A stretch of 64,000 bases of DNA, taken from Holophagaceae bacterium (GTDB taxonomy: Bacteria > Acidobacteriota > Holophagae > Holophagales > Holophagaceae). The translations under genes and the position numbers were made by a program. Below the pieces are notes generated by a model. The model worked only from the letters and a program-made list of their open reading frames with translations. It was not told the DNA's origin and did no database searches. Each line of letters starts with the position of its first letter. Within the stretch, counting starts at the first letter, position 1. This document shows positions 56,272-64,000 of the stretch, piece by piece. The DNA lies in NCBI GenBank assembly GCA_016720465.1, contig JADKKO010000004.1:372001-436000 (forward strand), given 5' to 3'.

Positions 56272-56786
56272 CGAGCGCCCGGGCCGCTGAGCGGAAGGAT
56301 GGGATGCTGCGGGTCGAAGGTAAGGCCGCGTCTCTCTCCGCCCTGTTCAACCGTGATGAAATTCTGCTGGCGCCGGCTCCGCTCGAAGAGCACTTCATTC
56401 CGCAGCTTCCAACCTCCAGGATCCGCGATCGACGCGCCGGGCTCCCGCTCCGCTTCCATGTCGAGAACGATTTCCTCGACGCCGATCTCCTGGCCCACGA
56501 CCTTGAAACACACCGCCTTCCCCGCAGGCGGCACCATTTCCAGCCGTCCTTTGAAGTAGGCATTTAGCAGCCCCGGATCATAGCCCCCATCCTTCATTTC
56601 CAGATGGCCACCCCGGAAAGCTTCCAGGGCCGGATGCAGGTTGTGCACGGAGATGCGCAGGCGTAAGCGGGCTTGGCCTTCGGCCAGCGCGAGCGTTCCG
56701 TAGCTGATGGGGAAGACGTGGGCCGGAAGCGCCGCCGGCGCCAGGCTGGCAAGCACCAGGACGGTCCGTCGAAACAATGGCCGCAT
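56268..56786 (-). CDS. Small secreted protein of unknown function
   Basis: 172 aa from ATG 56786 (GGGAGGACC upstream). The signal peptide is MRPLFRRTVLVLASLAPAALPAHVFP. The mature part begins YGTLALAEGQARLRLRISVHNLHPALEAF and is beta-rich, similar in layout to DUF6702-like or HupE-associated exported domains, but I cannot place it firmly. It is translationally coupled to the TSUP transporter and lies just after the M1 peptidase gene on the same strand. Confidence 0.65.
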   Translation of the reverse strand: MRPLFRRTVLVLASLAPAALPAHVFPISYGTLALAEGQARLRLRISVHNLHPALEAFRGGHLEMKDGGYDPGLLNAYFKGRLEMVPPAGKAVCFKVVGQEIGVEEIVLDMEAEREPGASIADPGGWKLRNEVLFERSRRQQNFITVEQGGERRGLTFDPQHPILPLSGPGAR

Positions 56787-56802
56787 GGTCCTCCCGGGCA
56801 AT

Positions 56803-59193
56803 CTACTTGTCGCCCATTTTGCCTGCATCCTTGGCAGCGGATTTCTTGGATTCCGCCGCCCGCTGCTGCATCGGGTTGGGGGGATTGGGTGGGTTCTTGA
56901 TGAGGTTGAGCGGCAGAGGGGTTCCGATGGCGCGCGGGAAGCTGTTGTTGTTCGGATCCACGTCCGGCAATTCATGGAGCGGGTCCAGTTCCACCGATAC
57001 CAACCGTTTGTCCGTAATGACCAGCTTCGCGAAGCGCTCTTCATTCTGCAGCCAGGCCTGGACCGGAATCCGCAGCATTTCGCTGCTCCCGTCGGCATAG
57101 CTCAGCCTGGCCAAGATGGGCATCGGGAACTTGCCTGCATTCCGGAAGGAGATGCGGTAGAGGGTCTGCTTGAAATCCAGCGCCTCCCGTTCCTCCGGTT
57201 TCAGGCCCTTCAGCATGGCTTCCAGCTTCTGCTGATCGCCCGCGCCCACCGCATAGGGATCGAAGCTCCCATTGCTGTAGAAGTCCTGAAGACCCAGGCG
57301 TTTTTCTTCCCCCCCAGCGGGGATGGATTCCTTGTCGTGGATCCTTGAGATGTTCGCGTCCTTTTTCGCGTCCTCTTCTTTCGCCCGCTGCTTCTGCTTG
57401 GCGGGATCCAGATCGGAAACATGGAAGGCTTCGACATTTTCTACCGCCAGGTCCGGCGCCAGGGTCGTGTAGAACCAGCCCCGCCAGAACCAGTCCAGAT
57501 CCATTCCGGAAGCGTCGCCCATGGTGCGGAAGAAATCCGCGGGCTGGGGCCGCTTGAACCGCCAGCGGCGGGCGTATTCCTTGAAGGCGAAATCGAACAG
57601 GTCACGGCCCATCAGGGTTTCACGGAGCATGTCCAGGCCAGCCGCGGGCTTGGCATAGGCATTGAGCCCGCCATGCCGCACCGCTTCGCTCTGGGTCATG
57701 ATGGGCGTCGCGTCCGGGAACTTGAGATAGTCCGCGATGCGCTGCTGCTGGCCCGTGGCGCCGGGGAAGGCCGGATCCCATTCCCGTTCCGCGAGGTGCT
57801 GCAGGAACGTGTTGAAGCCCTCATCCATCCAGGTCCACTGGCGCTCGTCCACGTTCACGATCATCGGGAAGAAGTTGTGGCCCACTTCGTGGATGATGAC
57901 GCCCACCAGGCCGAGTTTCGTGCGTTGGCTGTAGGTCCCGTCCTTTTCGGGCCGGGGTCCGTTGAAGCAGAGCATCGGATATTCCATGCCCCCGCCGCCG
58001 CCCAGGCCCAGGCAGCTCGCCGCCGCCGGATAGGGGTAGTCGAAGGTATAGCGGCCGTAGACTCGCAGCGTGTGGGCCACCGCGGCGGTGCTGTACTTGT
58101 CCCAGAGGGGCATCCCCTCCCGGGTGTAGCCGCTCTGCGCGATGACCACGCGGTCGTTGATCTTCACGCACTGGGCGTCCCAGATCAGACGCTTGCAGGC
58201 GTTCCAGGCGAAATCGCGGACGTTCGCCGCCTTGAAGCGCCACGTCAGGTCGCCGGTTCCGGATGGCCTGGATTCGGGTTTCCCGGCTTCCTCGGGCGAT
58301 GCGACCATGACCGGGCTGTCGCTGCGCCGGGCTTTCTCCAGGCGGTCCCGTTGGGACGCGGTGAGCACCTCGTTGGGATTCTGCAGCTCGCCGGTGGCCA
58401 ACATCACGAAGTCGTGGGGAAGCGTGATCTCCACATCCCAATCGCCGAACTCCAGCGTGAATTCGCCCTGGCCCAGGTACTGCTCCAGCTGCCAGCCTGA
58501 ATCATCCGTGTAGGCCGCGGCCCTGGGCTGCCATTGGGCGATGTTGTAGAGCCGCGCGCCATCCTCAAGCTGTTCGAACCCGCTGCGGCCGCGCGCCGCC
58601 TTGTAGTTGTTCACCGTGTAGTCCCAGCCCATGGACAGCTTCACGGATTCGCCGGGCTTGAGCGGCTGCGGAAGATCCACGCGCATCATCGTGTCGTTGA
58701 TGGTCCTGCGGAGCGGCGCGCCGGCCGCATCTTTCACGAACAGGATCCGGAAGCCATCGGGCCGGTCCTTCCGCGTGATGGCATCGAAACTCGAAAAGGA
58801 AAGGCCTTTGCCGGCGTCCCCGGCCAGGGCCCCCAGGTCCGAGGCGCTGCGGCTGTTGCGTCCGACGCTTCCGGCCTTCTGGATGTTCTGGTCCAGTTGG
58901 AACCAGAGGTAGCGCAGCTCATCCGGGGAATCATTGTGGTAGGTGATGTCCTGGGTGCCGCTGATTTTCTGCGCGGCGTCATCCAGGGCGGCCCTGATCT
59001 TGTAATCCACGCGCTGCTGCCAGTACCTGTGTCCGGGGGCGCCGCTGGCAGCGCGGTAGACATTGGGCGTCGGCAGCGCCTCGAGCTTGCGGAAGAAGCT
59101 TTCGTTGGTCTTCGAGGCATTAGCCGGTTGCTGCGGGGTTTGGGCCGCCAGGCAGAGCGCCAAGACGGAAAAGAACTGGGCCGGGATACGCAT
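56803..59193 (-). CDS. M1-family (aminopeptidase N-like) zinc metallopeptidase, exported
   Basis: 796 aa from ATG 59193 (GCGAGG upstream). Signal peptide MRIPAQFFSVLALCLAAQT. The zinc site is H435-E436-x2-H439 in IIHEVGHNFF with the third ligand in WMDEGFNTFLQHL; the GGGGGMEYPMLCF segment takes the place of the M1 GAMEN motif. The N-terminal beta domain includes DITYHNDSPDELRYLWFQLDQN. The C-terminal region after 600 is beta-rich and ends in a Pro/Asn, Lys-rich tail. It should act outside the cytoplasm on peptides; its substrate is unknown. The same frame runs on upstream without sense. Confidence 0.9.
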   Translation of the reverse strand: MRIPAQFFSVLALCLAAQTPQQPANASKTNESFFRKLEALPTPNVYRAASGAPGHRYWQQRVDYKIRAALDDAAQKISGTQDITYHNDSPDELRYLWFQLDQNIQKAGSVGRNSRSASDLGALAGDAGKGLSFSSFDAITRKDRPDGFRILFVKDAAGAPLRRTINDTMMRVDLPQPLKPGESVKLSMGWDYTVNNYKAARGRSGFEQLEDGARLYNIAQWQPRAAAYTDDSGWQLEQYLGQGEFTLEFGDWDVEITLPHDFVMLATGELQNPNEVLTASQRDRLEKARRSDSPVMVASPEEAGKPESRPSGTGDLTWRFKAANVRDFAWNACKRLIWDAQCVKINDRVVIAQSGYTREGMPLWDKYSTAAVAHTLRVYGRYTFDYPYPAAASCLGLGGGGGMEYPMLCFNGPRPEKDGTYSQRTKLGLVGVIIHEVGHNFFPMIVNVDERQWTWMDEGFNTFLQHLAEREWDPAFPGATGQQQRIADYLKFPDATPIMTQSEAVRHGGLNAYAKPAAGLDMLRETLMGRDLFDFAFKEYARRWRFKRPQPADFFRTMGDASGMDLDWFWRGWFYTTLAPDLAVENVEAFHVSDLDPAKQKQRAKEEDAKKDANISRIHDKESIPAGGEEKRLGLQDFYSNGSFDPYAVGAGDQQKLEAMLKGLKPEEREALDFKQTLYRISFRNAGKFPMPILARLSYADGSSEMLRIPVQAWLQNEERFAKLVITDKRLVSVELDPLHELPDVDPNNNSFPRAIGTPLPLNLIKNPPNPPNPMQQRAAESKKSAAKDAGKMGDK

Positions 59194-59310
59194 GGGGCCT
59201 CGCCGAAAAGTTGTCCATCGTAACACGAGGGCTTTGCCCAGGACAGATCGCTGGCCGCGTGTTCCAATGGAGGATTGCGCCGCTACGGCTCCCGGGTGAT
59301 TGCCAAATCC

Positions 59311-60096
59311 ATGCAAATCCAGCTTTCCGATGATGTCTACCTTGATAGCCGACGCGCCATCTGGCTGCCCCGCCAGGGGACCCTGGTCCTCTCGGATTTT
59401 TTCCTGGGCCTTGGCGCCGCCCGCCGCAAACGTCCGGACGCCATGCCGTTCGGGGGCCAGCAGGACCTCTGGGAGCGGCTCTTCGGCCTGCTCGATGATC
59501 TGCAGCCCAAGCGCGTGGCTCTGCTGGGCGACGTGAAACCCAACCAGGGCACCCTGGAAGGGGAGGAAGCCGAGGAACTCCGGCTCGCGTTCCGGAAGAT
59601 CGCCAAGCAGGGCCGCGAAGTCGTCCAGGTGGTCGGCCATCCCGAGCGAGCCTGGGGCCCGGCCATGGAGGGCACGGGCGTTCAGCCCGCCGAAACCTAC
59701 CGGGTAGGCCCGCACACGCTCATGCACCGCCGCCGCATCTTCGTCTACCCGCGCCACGACCAGCCCGGCGGTTTCTGGATCAATGGCGGAGTCCATCCCC
59801 TGTTCGCCGTGCCCATGGACACGGTGGACAACCAGGCCATCTGGCATCGCCACCCCGCCTTCCTCTACACCGGTTTCGCGCTCATCATGCCGCCCTTTGT
59901 GGGCTATGCCCAAGGCTGGGAAGTCATGCAGCCGGAGCGCCTGCCCCGGCAGGCCAGGGCCTGGAAGGTACTCAGCGAGCACATCAGCCCGCTGGACATC
60001 ACCGCCCTGCCCCCTTCTCCCGAAGGCATTCGGACGCTGCACCGCCCCGTCAAAGGAAAGCATCGGGAAGCCGTGAAGGGCGAGCAGGGCTCCTAG
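59311..60096 (+). CDS. Metallophosphoesterase-like protein with degenerate metal site
   Basis: 261 aa from ATG 59311. It has the layout of the YfcE/ligase-associated phosphoesterase group: DSRRAIWLPRQGTLVLSDFFLGLGAARRKR, VALLGDVKPNQGT, VVQVVGHPERAWG and a final domain. The canonical metal ligands DxHxG, GDxxH and GNHD appear as DFFLG, GDVKP and GHPE, so only some Asp/His groups remain. It is probably catalytically inactive or uses another chemistry. Divergently placed from the M1 peptidase gene. There is no clear ribosome-binding site for the chosen start. Confidence 0.7.
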   Translation: MQIQLSDDVYLDSRRAIWLPRQGTLVLSDFFLGLGAARRKRPDAMPFGGQQDLWERLFGLLDDLQPKRVALLGDVKPNQGTLEGEEAEELRLAFRKIAKQGREVVQVVGHPERAWGPAMEGTGVQPAETYRVGPHTLMHRRRIFVYPRHDQPGGFWINGGVHPLFAVPMDTVDNQAIWHRHPAFLYTGFALIMPPFVGYAQGWEVMQPERLPRQARAWKVLSEHISPLDITALPPSPEGIRTLHRPVKGKHREAVKGEQGS

Positions 60097-60106
60097 GATC
60101 CGGCTT

Positions 60107-60628
60107 TTATTTGGGTTTCCGCCTGGATTTCGCCGGAGCCTTTTCCCGGGGAATGCTGGCGCCCCCCACAACGGGCGTGCCGTCATCGAGCTTCAGATCC
60201 CAGCCGATGCGGTCGCCCTTTTTCAAGCCGAGGCGCTTGATGGTGCCCGCCGCGAATTCGATGAAATGGCGCGCGGGCACCGTTCCCCCGTAGGCTGGGC
60301 AGCCGTCTCGGCGGGCGGGCGGACAGGGCGGCACTTTTTCTGCCATCTCAACCACATGGCCGTCCACCGAGATCCACACGACGTCCAGGGCGATGAGGCA
60401 ATTCTTCATGATGATCCTGCGGACGCCGTCTTCGTCAAAAACGAAAATCATGCAGCGGTCCTTGGCCAGGAATTGACGAAACATGAGGCCCTTCTGCTGC
60501 TCCTGGGGCGTGGCGGCGATTTCCGCCATGAAGCGATGGCCCTTCGCCGCCACGGTGCCGCCGCCCGCGCCGTGGGCTGCGATTGAACCAATGGTGCCCA
60601 GGAGGACGGGTCGCATGAATCGGCGCAT
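60107..60628 (-). CDS. DUF192-family exported protein
   Basis: 173 aa from ATG 60628 (GGAG 6 nt upstream); an ATG 24 nt further upstream is an alternative. After a signal peptide (MRRFMRPVLLGTIGSIAAHGAGG) comes the DUF192 fold: EIAATPQEQQKGLMFRQFLAKDRCMIFVFDEDGVRRIIMKNCLIALDVVWIS, ARHFIEFAAGTIKRLGLKKGDRI. The C-terminus is Lys/Arg-rich. Function of the family is not established. It converges on the metallophosphoesterase-like gene. Confidence 0.88.
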   Translation of the reverse strand: MRRFMRPVLLGTIGSIAAHGAGGGTVAAKGHRFMAEIAATPQEQQKGLMFRQFLAKDRCMIFVFDEDGVRRIIMKNCLIALDVVWISVDGHVVEMAEKVPPCPPARRDGCPAYGGTVPARHFIEFAAGTIKRLGLKKGDRIGWDLKLDDGTPVVGGASIPREKAPAKSRRKPK

Positions 60629-60709
60629 CAAGACTCCAAGCTCTTTCACCATCCTAATCCCTGCCGTTTCATGAAAAAGTGATTTCGAAATGCACTAGAA
60701 TTCGACTCT

Positions 60710-61600
60710 ATGCGAATCCTGAAGCCCCGGTGGACCCTCCTTTTCCTCCTTCCCCAACTTATCCACGGCGCCTCAGCCAAGGCCCAGGGATTCCAGGGCG
60801 CGCGGGCCTTTGACCACGTGAAGCGGGTGGTGGACCTGGGGCCCCGTCCTCCGGCTTCCCCGGCGCTGGAGGATTGCCGCCGGTACATCAGGAGCCAGGT
60901 GGCGGCCCTGGGGCTCAAGGCCGAGGACCGCCCATTCCAGGCAGGGACGCCGCTGGGAAGCGCTCCCATGTCGAACATCGTCGTCCGGCTGCCCGGCAAG
61001 GTCCCCGGCAAGATCGTGGTGGGCGGGCACTACGACACCAAGCGCATGGGGTTCCGCTTCGTGGGGGCCAATGACGGCGGTTCGAGCACCGGCTTTCTCC
61101 TCGAGCTGCTGAGGGCAGTGAAGAACCGTCCGCGCCGGCTTGGCCTCGAAGTGGTTTTCTTCGATGGCGAGGAGTCCATCGTGGCCTGGCAAGGTTCCGA
61201 TCACACCTATGGCAGCCGGGAATATGTGGCGGCCGCCAGACGGGATGGCACCCTGAAAGATATCCGGGCGATGGTTCTGGTGGACATGATCGGAGACAAG
61301 GCCTTGGGCATCCGCCGCGAGGAGGCCTCGACCCGCTGGCTCACCGACCTGGTGTGGTCCTCGGCGAAACGCCTGGGCCACGGCAAGATCTTCCAGGATG
61401 AATCCACGTCGATCGCAGACGACCACATCCCCTTCATCGATGCGGGCATTCCTGCGGTGGACATCATCGACCTGGACTACCCCGCCTGGCATACCGCCGA
61501 AGATACCCTCGATCAGGTGAGCCCGAAAAGCCTCCAGATCGTGGGGGATGTCCTGCTGGATGCTTTGCCGAAGATCGAACAGCGCCTCCTTCGCAAGTGA
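60710..61600 (+). CDS. M28-family glutaminyl-peptide cyclotransferase-like protein, exported
   Basis: 296 aa. Signal peptide MRILKPRWTLLFLLPQLIHGASA. The M28 zinc motifs match glutaminyl cyclases: VGGHYDTKRMGFRFVGANDGGSSTGFLLELL, VVFFDGEESIVAWQGSDHTYGSREYV, LVDMIGDKALG, ADDHIPFIDAGIPAVDIIDL and AWHTAEDTLD. Glutaminyl cyclases convert N-terminal Gln to pyroglutamate; an aminopeptidase role is the main alternative. It probably acts in the periplasm. Confidence 0.88.
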   Translation: MRILKPRWTLLFLLPQLIHGASAKAQGFQGARAFDHVKRVVDLGPRPPASPALEDCRRYIRSQVAALGLKAEDRPFQAGTPLGSAPMSNIVVRLPGKVPGKIVVGGHYDTKRMGFRFVGANDGGSSTGFLLELLRAVKNRPRRLGLEVVFFDGEESIVAWQGSDHTYGSREYVAAARRDGTLKDIRAMVLVDMIGDKALGIRREEASTRWLTDLVWSSAKRLGHGKIFQDESTSIADDHIPFIDAGIPAVDIIDLDYPAWHTAEDTLDQVSPKSLQIVGDVLLDALPKIEQRLLRK

Positions 61601-61662
61601 TGATTCAACGATTTGCTGGACGTTGATGGATCGATTGAAAATGGATCTTGATCCATCGCGTC

Positions 61663-64000
61663 ATGAGGCATAGCCTTGAACACTTGAATCAAGGATGGTC
61701 TTTGAAGCCTCATTCTCTATCAGTGCTCTGCCTTGTCGGCTGTGCTTCCCTGGTGGCGGGCCAGGGTAGCAATCACGCGCCCTTGCGGGCGGTCCGGACC
61801 ACGGAACCCATCCACCTGGACGGGAAACTGGAGGAACCCGTTTGGGCATCCGCCCCCGCAGCCAGCGGCTTCACGGAGACCTGGCCCGTCTACGGCAGCC
61901 CTGCCAAGGTGCCCACAGACGTGAAGATCCTTTACGACGACCGCTTTCTCTATGTGGGCGCGAGGATGCGCCATATCGCAGGGCAAGGGCCGGTGGTCCG
62001 CCGCATCCATCGCCGGGACCAGGACAGCGCCAGCGACTGGTTCACGGTGTACATCGACAGCCTGCACGACCGCCGCACGGCCTTCGCCTTCGGCGTGAAC
62101 GCTTCGAACGTCCAATCGGACTCCGTCTATTTCAGCGACACCAATTCCGACCGGTCCTGGGATGGGGTGTGGGAGAGCGAAGTCCTGGTCGATGCGGAGG
62201 GTTGGACCGCCGAGCTCAAGATCCCGCTGGCCCTGCTGCGCATCCAGCCCAGCGGTCCGGGCGGATCCCAGATCTGGGGCGTCAATTTTTCGCGGAGCGA
62301 CCAGGGCACGGTCCGCCAGTTCAGCAATTGGCAGGTGCCGCCGCGAGGAGAGAACGCCTTCGTCAGCCGCTTCCCGGATCTCACGGGAATCGAAGGCATC
62401 CGTCCCCAGCTCCGCCGGGAATTCATTCCCTATTTGAGCGCCCAGCGGAAATTCGAGACCGCCCAGGGATTCGACGACCGGAAATTCGAAGGCCGCGCCG
62501 GCCTCGACGCCCATTGGGGCTTGAGCACCCAATCGCAATTGGATCTCACCGTGCGGCCCGATTTCGGCCAGGTGGAGGTGGACCAGGCGGTGCTGAACCT
62601 CAGCACCGTGGAGACCTTCTTCCCGGAAAAGCGGGCTTTCTTTCTAGAGGGCGCCGAGATCTTCCACACCATGGGCGGGCAGCTTTTCTACAGCCGCCGC
62701 ATCGGGAAAGCCGCGCCATCAGCGGACCTCGGCGCCGGGGAAACCCTGGTAGACCAGCCCCTGGCCACGGACATCACCGCCGCCGCCAAGTACACAACGA
62801 AAATCGACGGCATCAACCTCGGCCTGCTCGGAGCCAGCGTGGAACCCACCCGCGCCAGGTTCCTGGATGCAGACGGGAGGAGCCGGAAACGCGAGATTTC
62901 GCCGCTGACGAATTACGGTGTGGCGCGGCTCCAGAAAAAAACCTGGATGAGGCCGGCAGTTTCGTCGGCGGTTTCATGTCCTACGCCCACGAAGCCGGTC
63001 CTTCAGGACGCGGGGCTGTGGTCGGGGCCGTGGACGGTTCCCTGAAATCCAAGGACCGCAGCGAGGTTCTCGATTTCGCCCTGGTCCGCAGCGCGGCTGG
63101 TCCGGATGGAGAGAAAGCCTCCGGCTGGTATGGCTATCTGCGCGCCGTCAAGACCTGGTCCAACGGATGGCATGTGGGGGTCCAATCCTTCAATGCGGGC
63201 CGCGATTTCGATCCGAACGACCTCGGCTATTTCTCCGAAGCGGACAACAAGCGCTTCTTCTGGAGCGCCTCGCACCAATGGGACCGGACCTGGGGACCCT
63301 TGCGCAATTGGCAGGTTTTCATGGAGGAGGGCTACGACACCGACCAGGCCGGGCAAAAGGTCCACCACCACCTCTACGCCAGCGGCCGCACGGACTTCAC
63401 GAATTTCTGGGCCGTATGGGCAGGGCTGGGACGCAATTTCCAGATCCAGGACAATCGCGAATTGCGCACCTTCGGCCAACCCCATCGCCAATATCTGCAA
63501 CGCCCGGGCACCACCTTTGCGAATGCCGGGTTCGACACGGCGGGAAACAAACCCTGGTATGTGCGGATGGAAGTGAACCGCGAGTGGTTCCCAGGCGGTC
63601 CGAGCACGGACACGAACTTGTTCCAGAACATCAAGCTCGGAGCCCAGATGGAATTGCAGTTGCAGACCGCATTCGCGCGCAGCGAGGGCGAATTGCGCTG
63701 GCTCGAAACACTTCCAGTCGATGGAGCCGGTGGATATGCCGGGTCCCCGGTGGTGGGCCTGCGGCGGTTGAGCCAATTCAACCAGACCCTGCGCCTGGCC
63801 TACGCCTTCACGCCCCGGCTCACGGTGCAGCTCTTCAGCCAATGGCTGGCGGTCGCCTGGAATTTCAGGGACCTCCAGGCCTACCTGGACGACCACCGGC
63901 TCCAGCCGGTCGCGGTGTCCGATGCCACCGCTTTCAGCTACCGGCTCTGGAATGTGAATCTCATCACCCGGTGGGAATTCCGTCCGGGCTCGACCGTCTA
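61663..64000 (+). CDS. DUF5916-family outer-membrane-type protein with a frameshift at an A7 run (3' end outside window)
   Basis: From ATG 61663 a signal-like N-terminus (PHSLSVLCLVGCASLVAGQG) leads into a CBM9-like domain (IHLDGKLEEPVWASAPAASGFTETWPVYGSPAKVPTDVKILYDDRFLYVGARM) and the start of the DUF5916 barrel (LSTVETFFPEKRAFFLEGAEIF, YSRRIG). The first frame stops at 63045, but homology-like sequence continues from about 62938 in the -1 frame (NLDEAGSFVGGFMSYAHEAG, LGYFSEADNKRFFWSASHQWDRTWG) and is open to the window end. The switch falls at seven A residues (62935-62941). Either an A is missing from the sequence, the gene is broken, or slippage occurs there. The C-terminal barrel runs off the window. 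Confidence 0.8.

Noticed and set aside
59194..60186. Upstream in-frame extension of the M1 peptidase to 1127 residues
   Set aside because: The extra sequence is antisense to the metallophosphoesterase-like gene, and a signal peptide and ribosome-binding site mark ATG 59193.

Overview
The window is high-GC bacterial DNA with densely packed genes, many overlapping by 4 nt (ATGA). Its gene content suggests an anaerobic or facultative member of the Acidobacteriota, perhaps the Holophagae (Geothrix/Holophaga type). The indicators are eukaryotic-like Ser/Thr kinases with a membrane anchor, a DUF4388 protein, a histone H1-like Lys/Ala tail, oxygen-sensitive enzymes (activase/dehydratase pair, tungsten-type AOR, 2-oxoacid:ferredoxin oxidoreductase) and a DUF1800/DUF1501 pair. 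The taxonomic placement is inference. No rRNA, tRNA or CRISPR array was seen.

1-3.8 kb: a kinase (truncated by the window edge) coupled to an FHA-GAF protein, and a secreted protein of unknown function. 3.9-17.0 kb (minus strand): a long catabolic operon that reads like lower anaerobic benzoyl-CoA metabolism. It carries 6-hydroxycyclohexenoyl-CoA dehydrogenase (had), cyclohexadienoyl-CoA hydratase (dch), a BcrD-type activase with one BcrB-type subunit, an ADP-forming acyl-CoA synthetase, a divergent thiolase, enoyl-CoA hydratase, 3-hydroxyacyl-CoA dehydrogenase, a ketopantoate-reductase/AOR fusion, a MoaD-like protein and a PcaF-like thiolase. Ring-opening hydrolase (oah/bamA) and the other benzoyl-CoA reductase subunits are absent here. 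An AT-rich divergent control region (17.0-17.3 kb) separates it from a hotdog thioesterase and a hemerythrin.

18.3-23.4 kb (minus strand): fused ferredoxin/alpha and beta/gamma subunits of a 2-oxoacid:ferredoxin oxidoreductase, followed by a domain-permuted ADP-forming acyl-CoA synthetase. This is a plausible route from 2-oxoacid to acyl-CoA to acid plus ATP, and a source of reduced ferredoxin for the benzoyl-CoA branch. 23.5-34.7 kb holds housekeeping genes (CDF transporter, folC, accD, parB, parA, dapF, ftsB-like, eno) with two unusual fusions: an L,D-transpeptidase/Mur ligase, and a catalytically altered TrpC joined to a histone H1-like tail.

34.9-46.7 kb: upp, a DUF4388/TPR protein, a second kinase coupled to rnc and a HisA-like protein, a helical-repeat protein, an ECF sigma operon, and class II DAHP synthase. 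The DAHP synthase is preceded by what looks like a classical attenuator: a Phe/Tyr-rich leader peptide, mutually exclusive hairpins and a terminator. 47-64 kb: MsbA-like exporter, queA, the DUF1800/DUF1501 cluster, MFS and TSUP transporters, M1 and M28 peptidases, a DUF192 protein and a DUF5916 protein with a frameshift at an A7 run.

Two copies of a small inverted-repeat mobile element (30.7 and 55.2 kb) share terminal repeats and both sit in CTAG targets. One of them rewrites the C-terminus of dapF.
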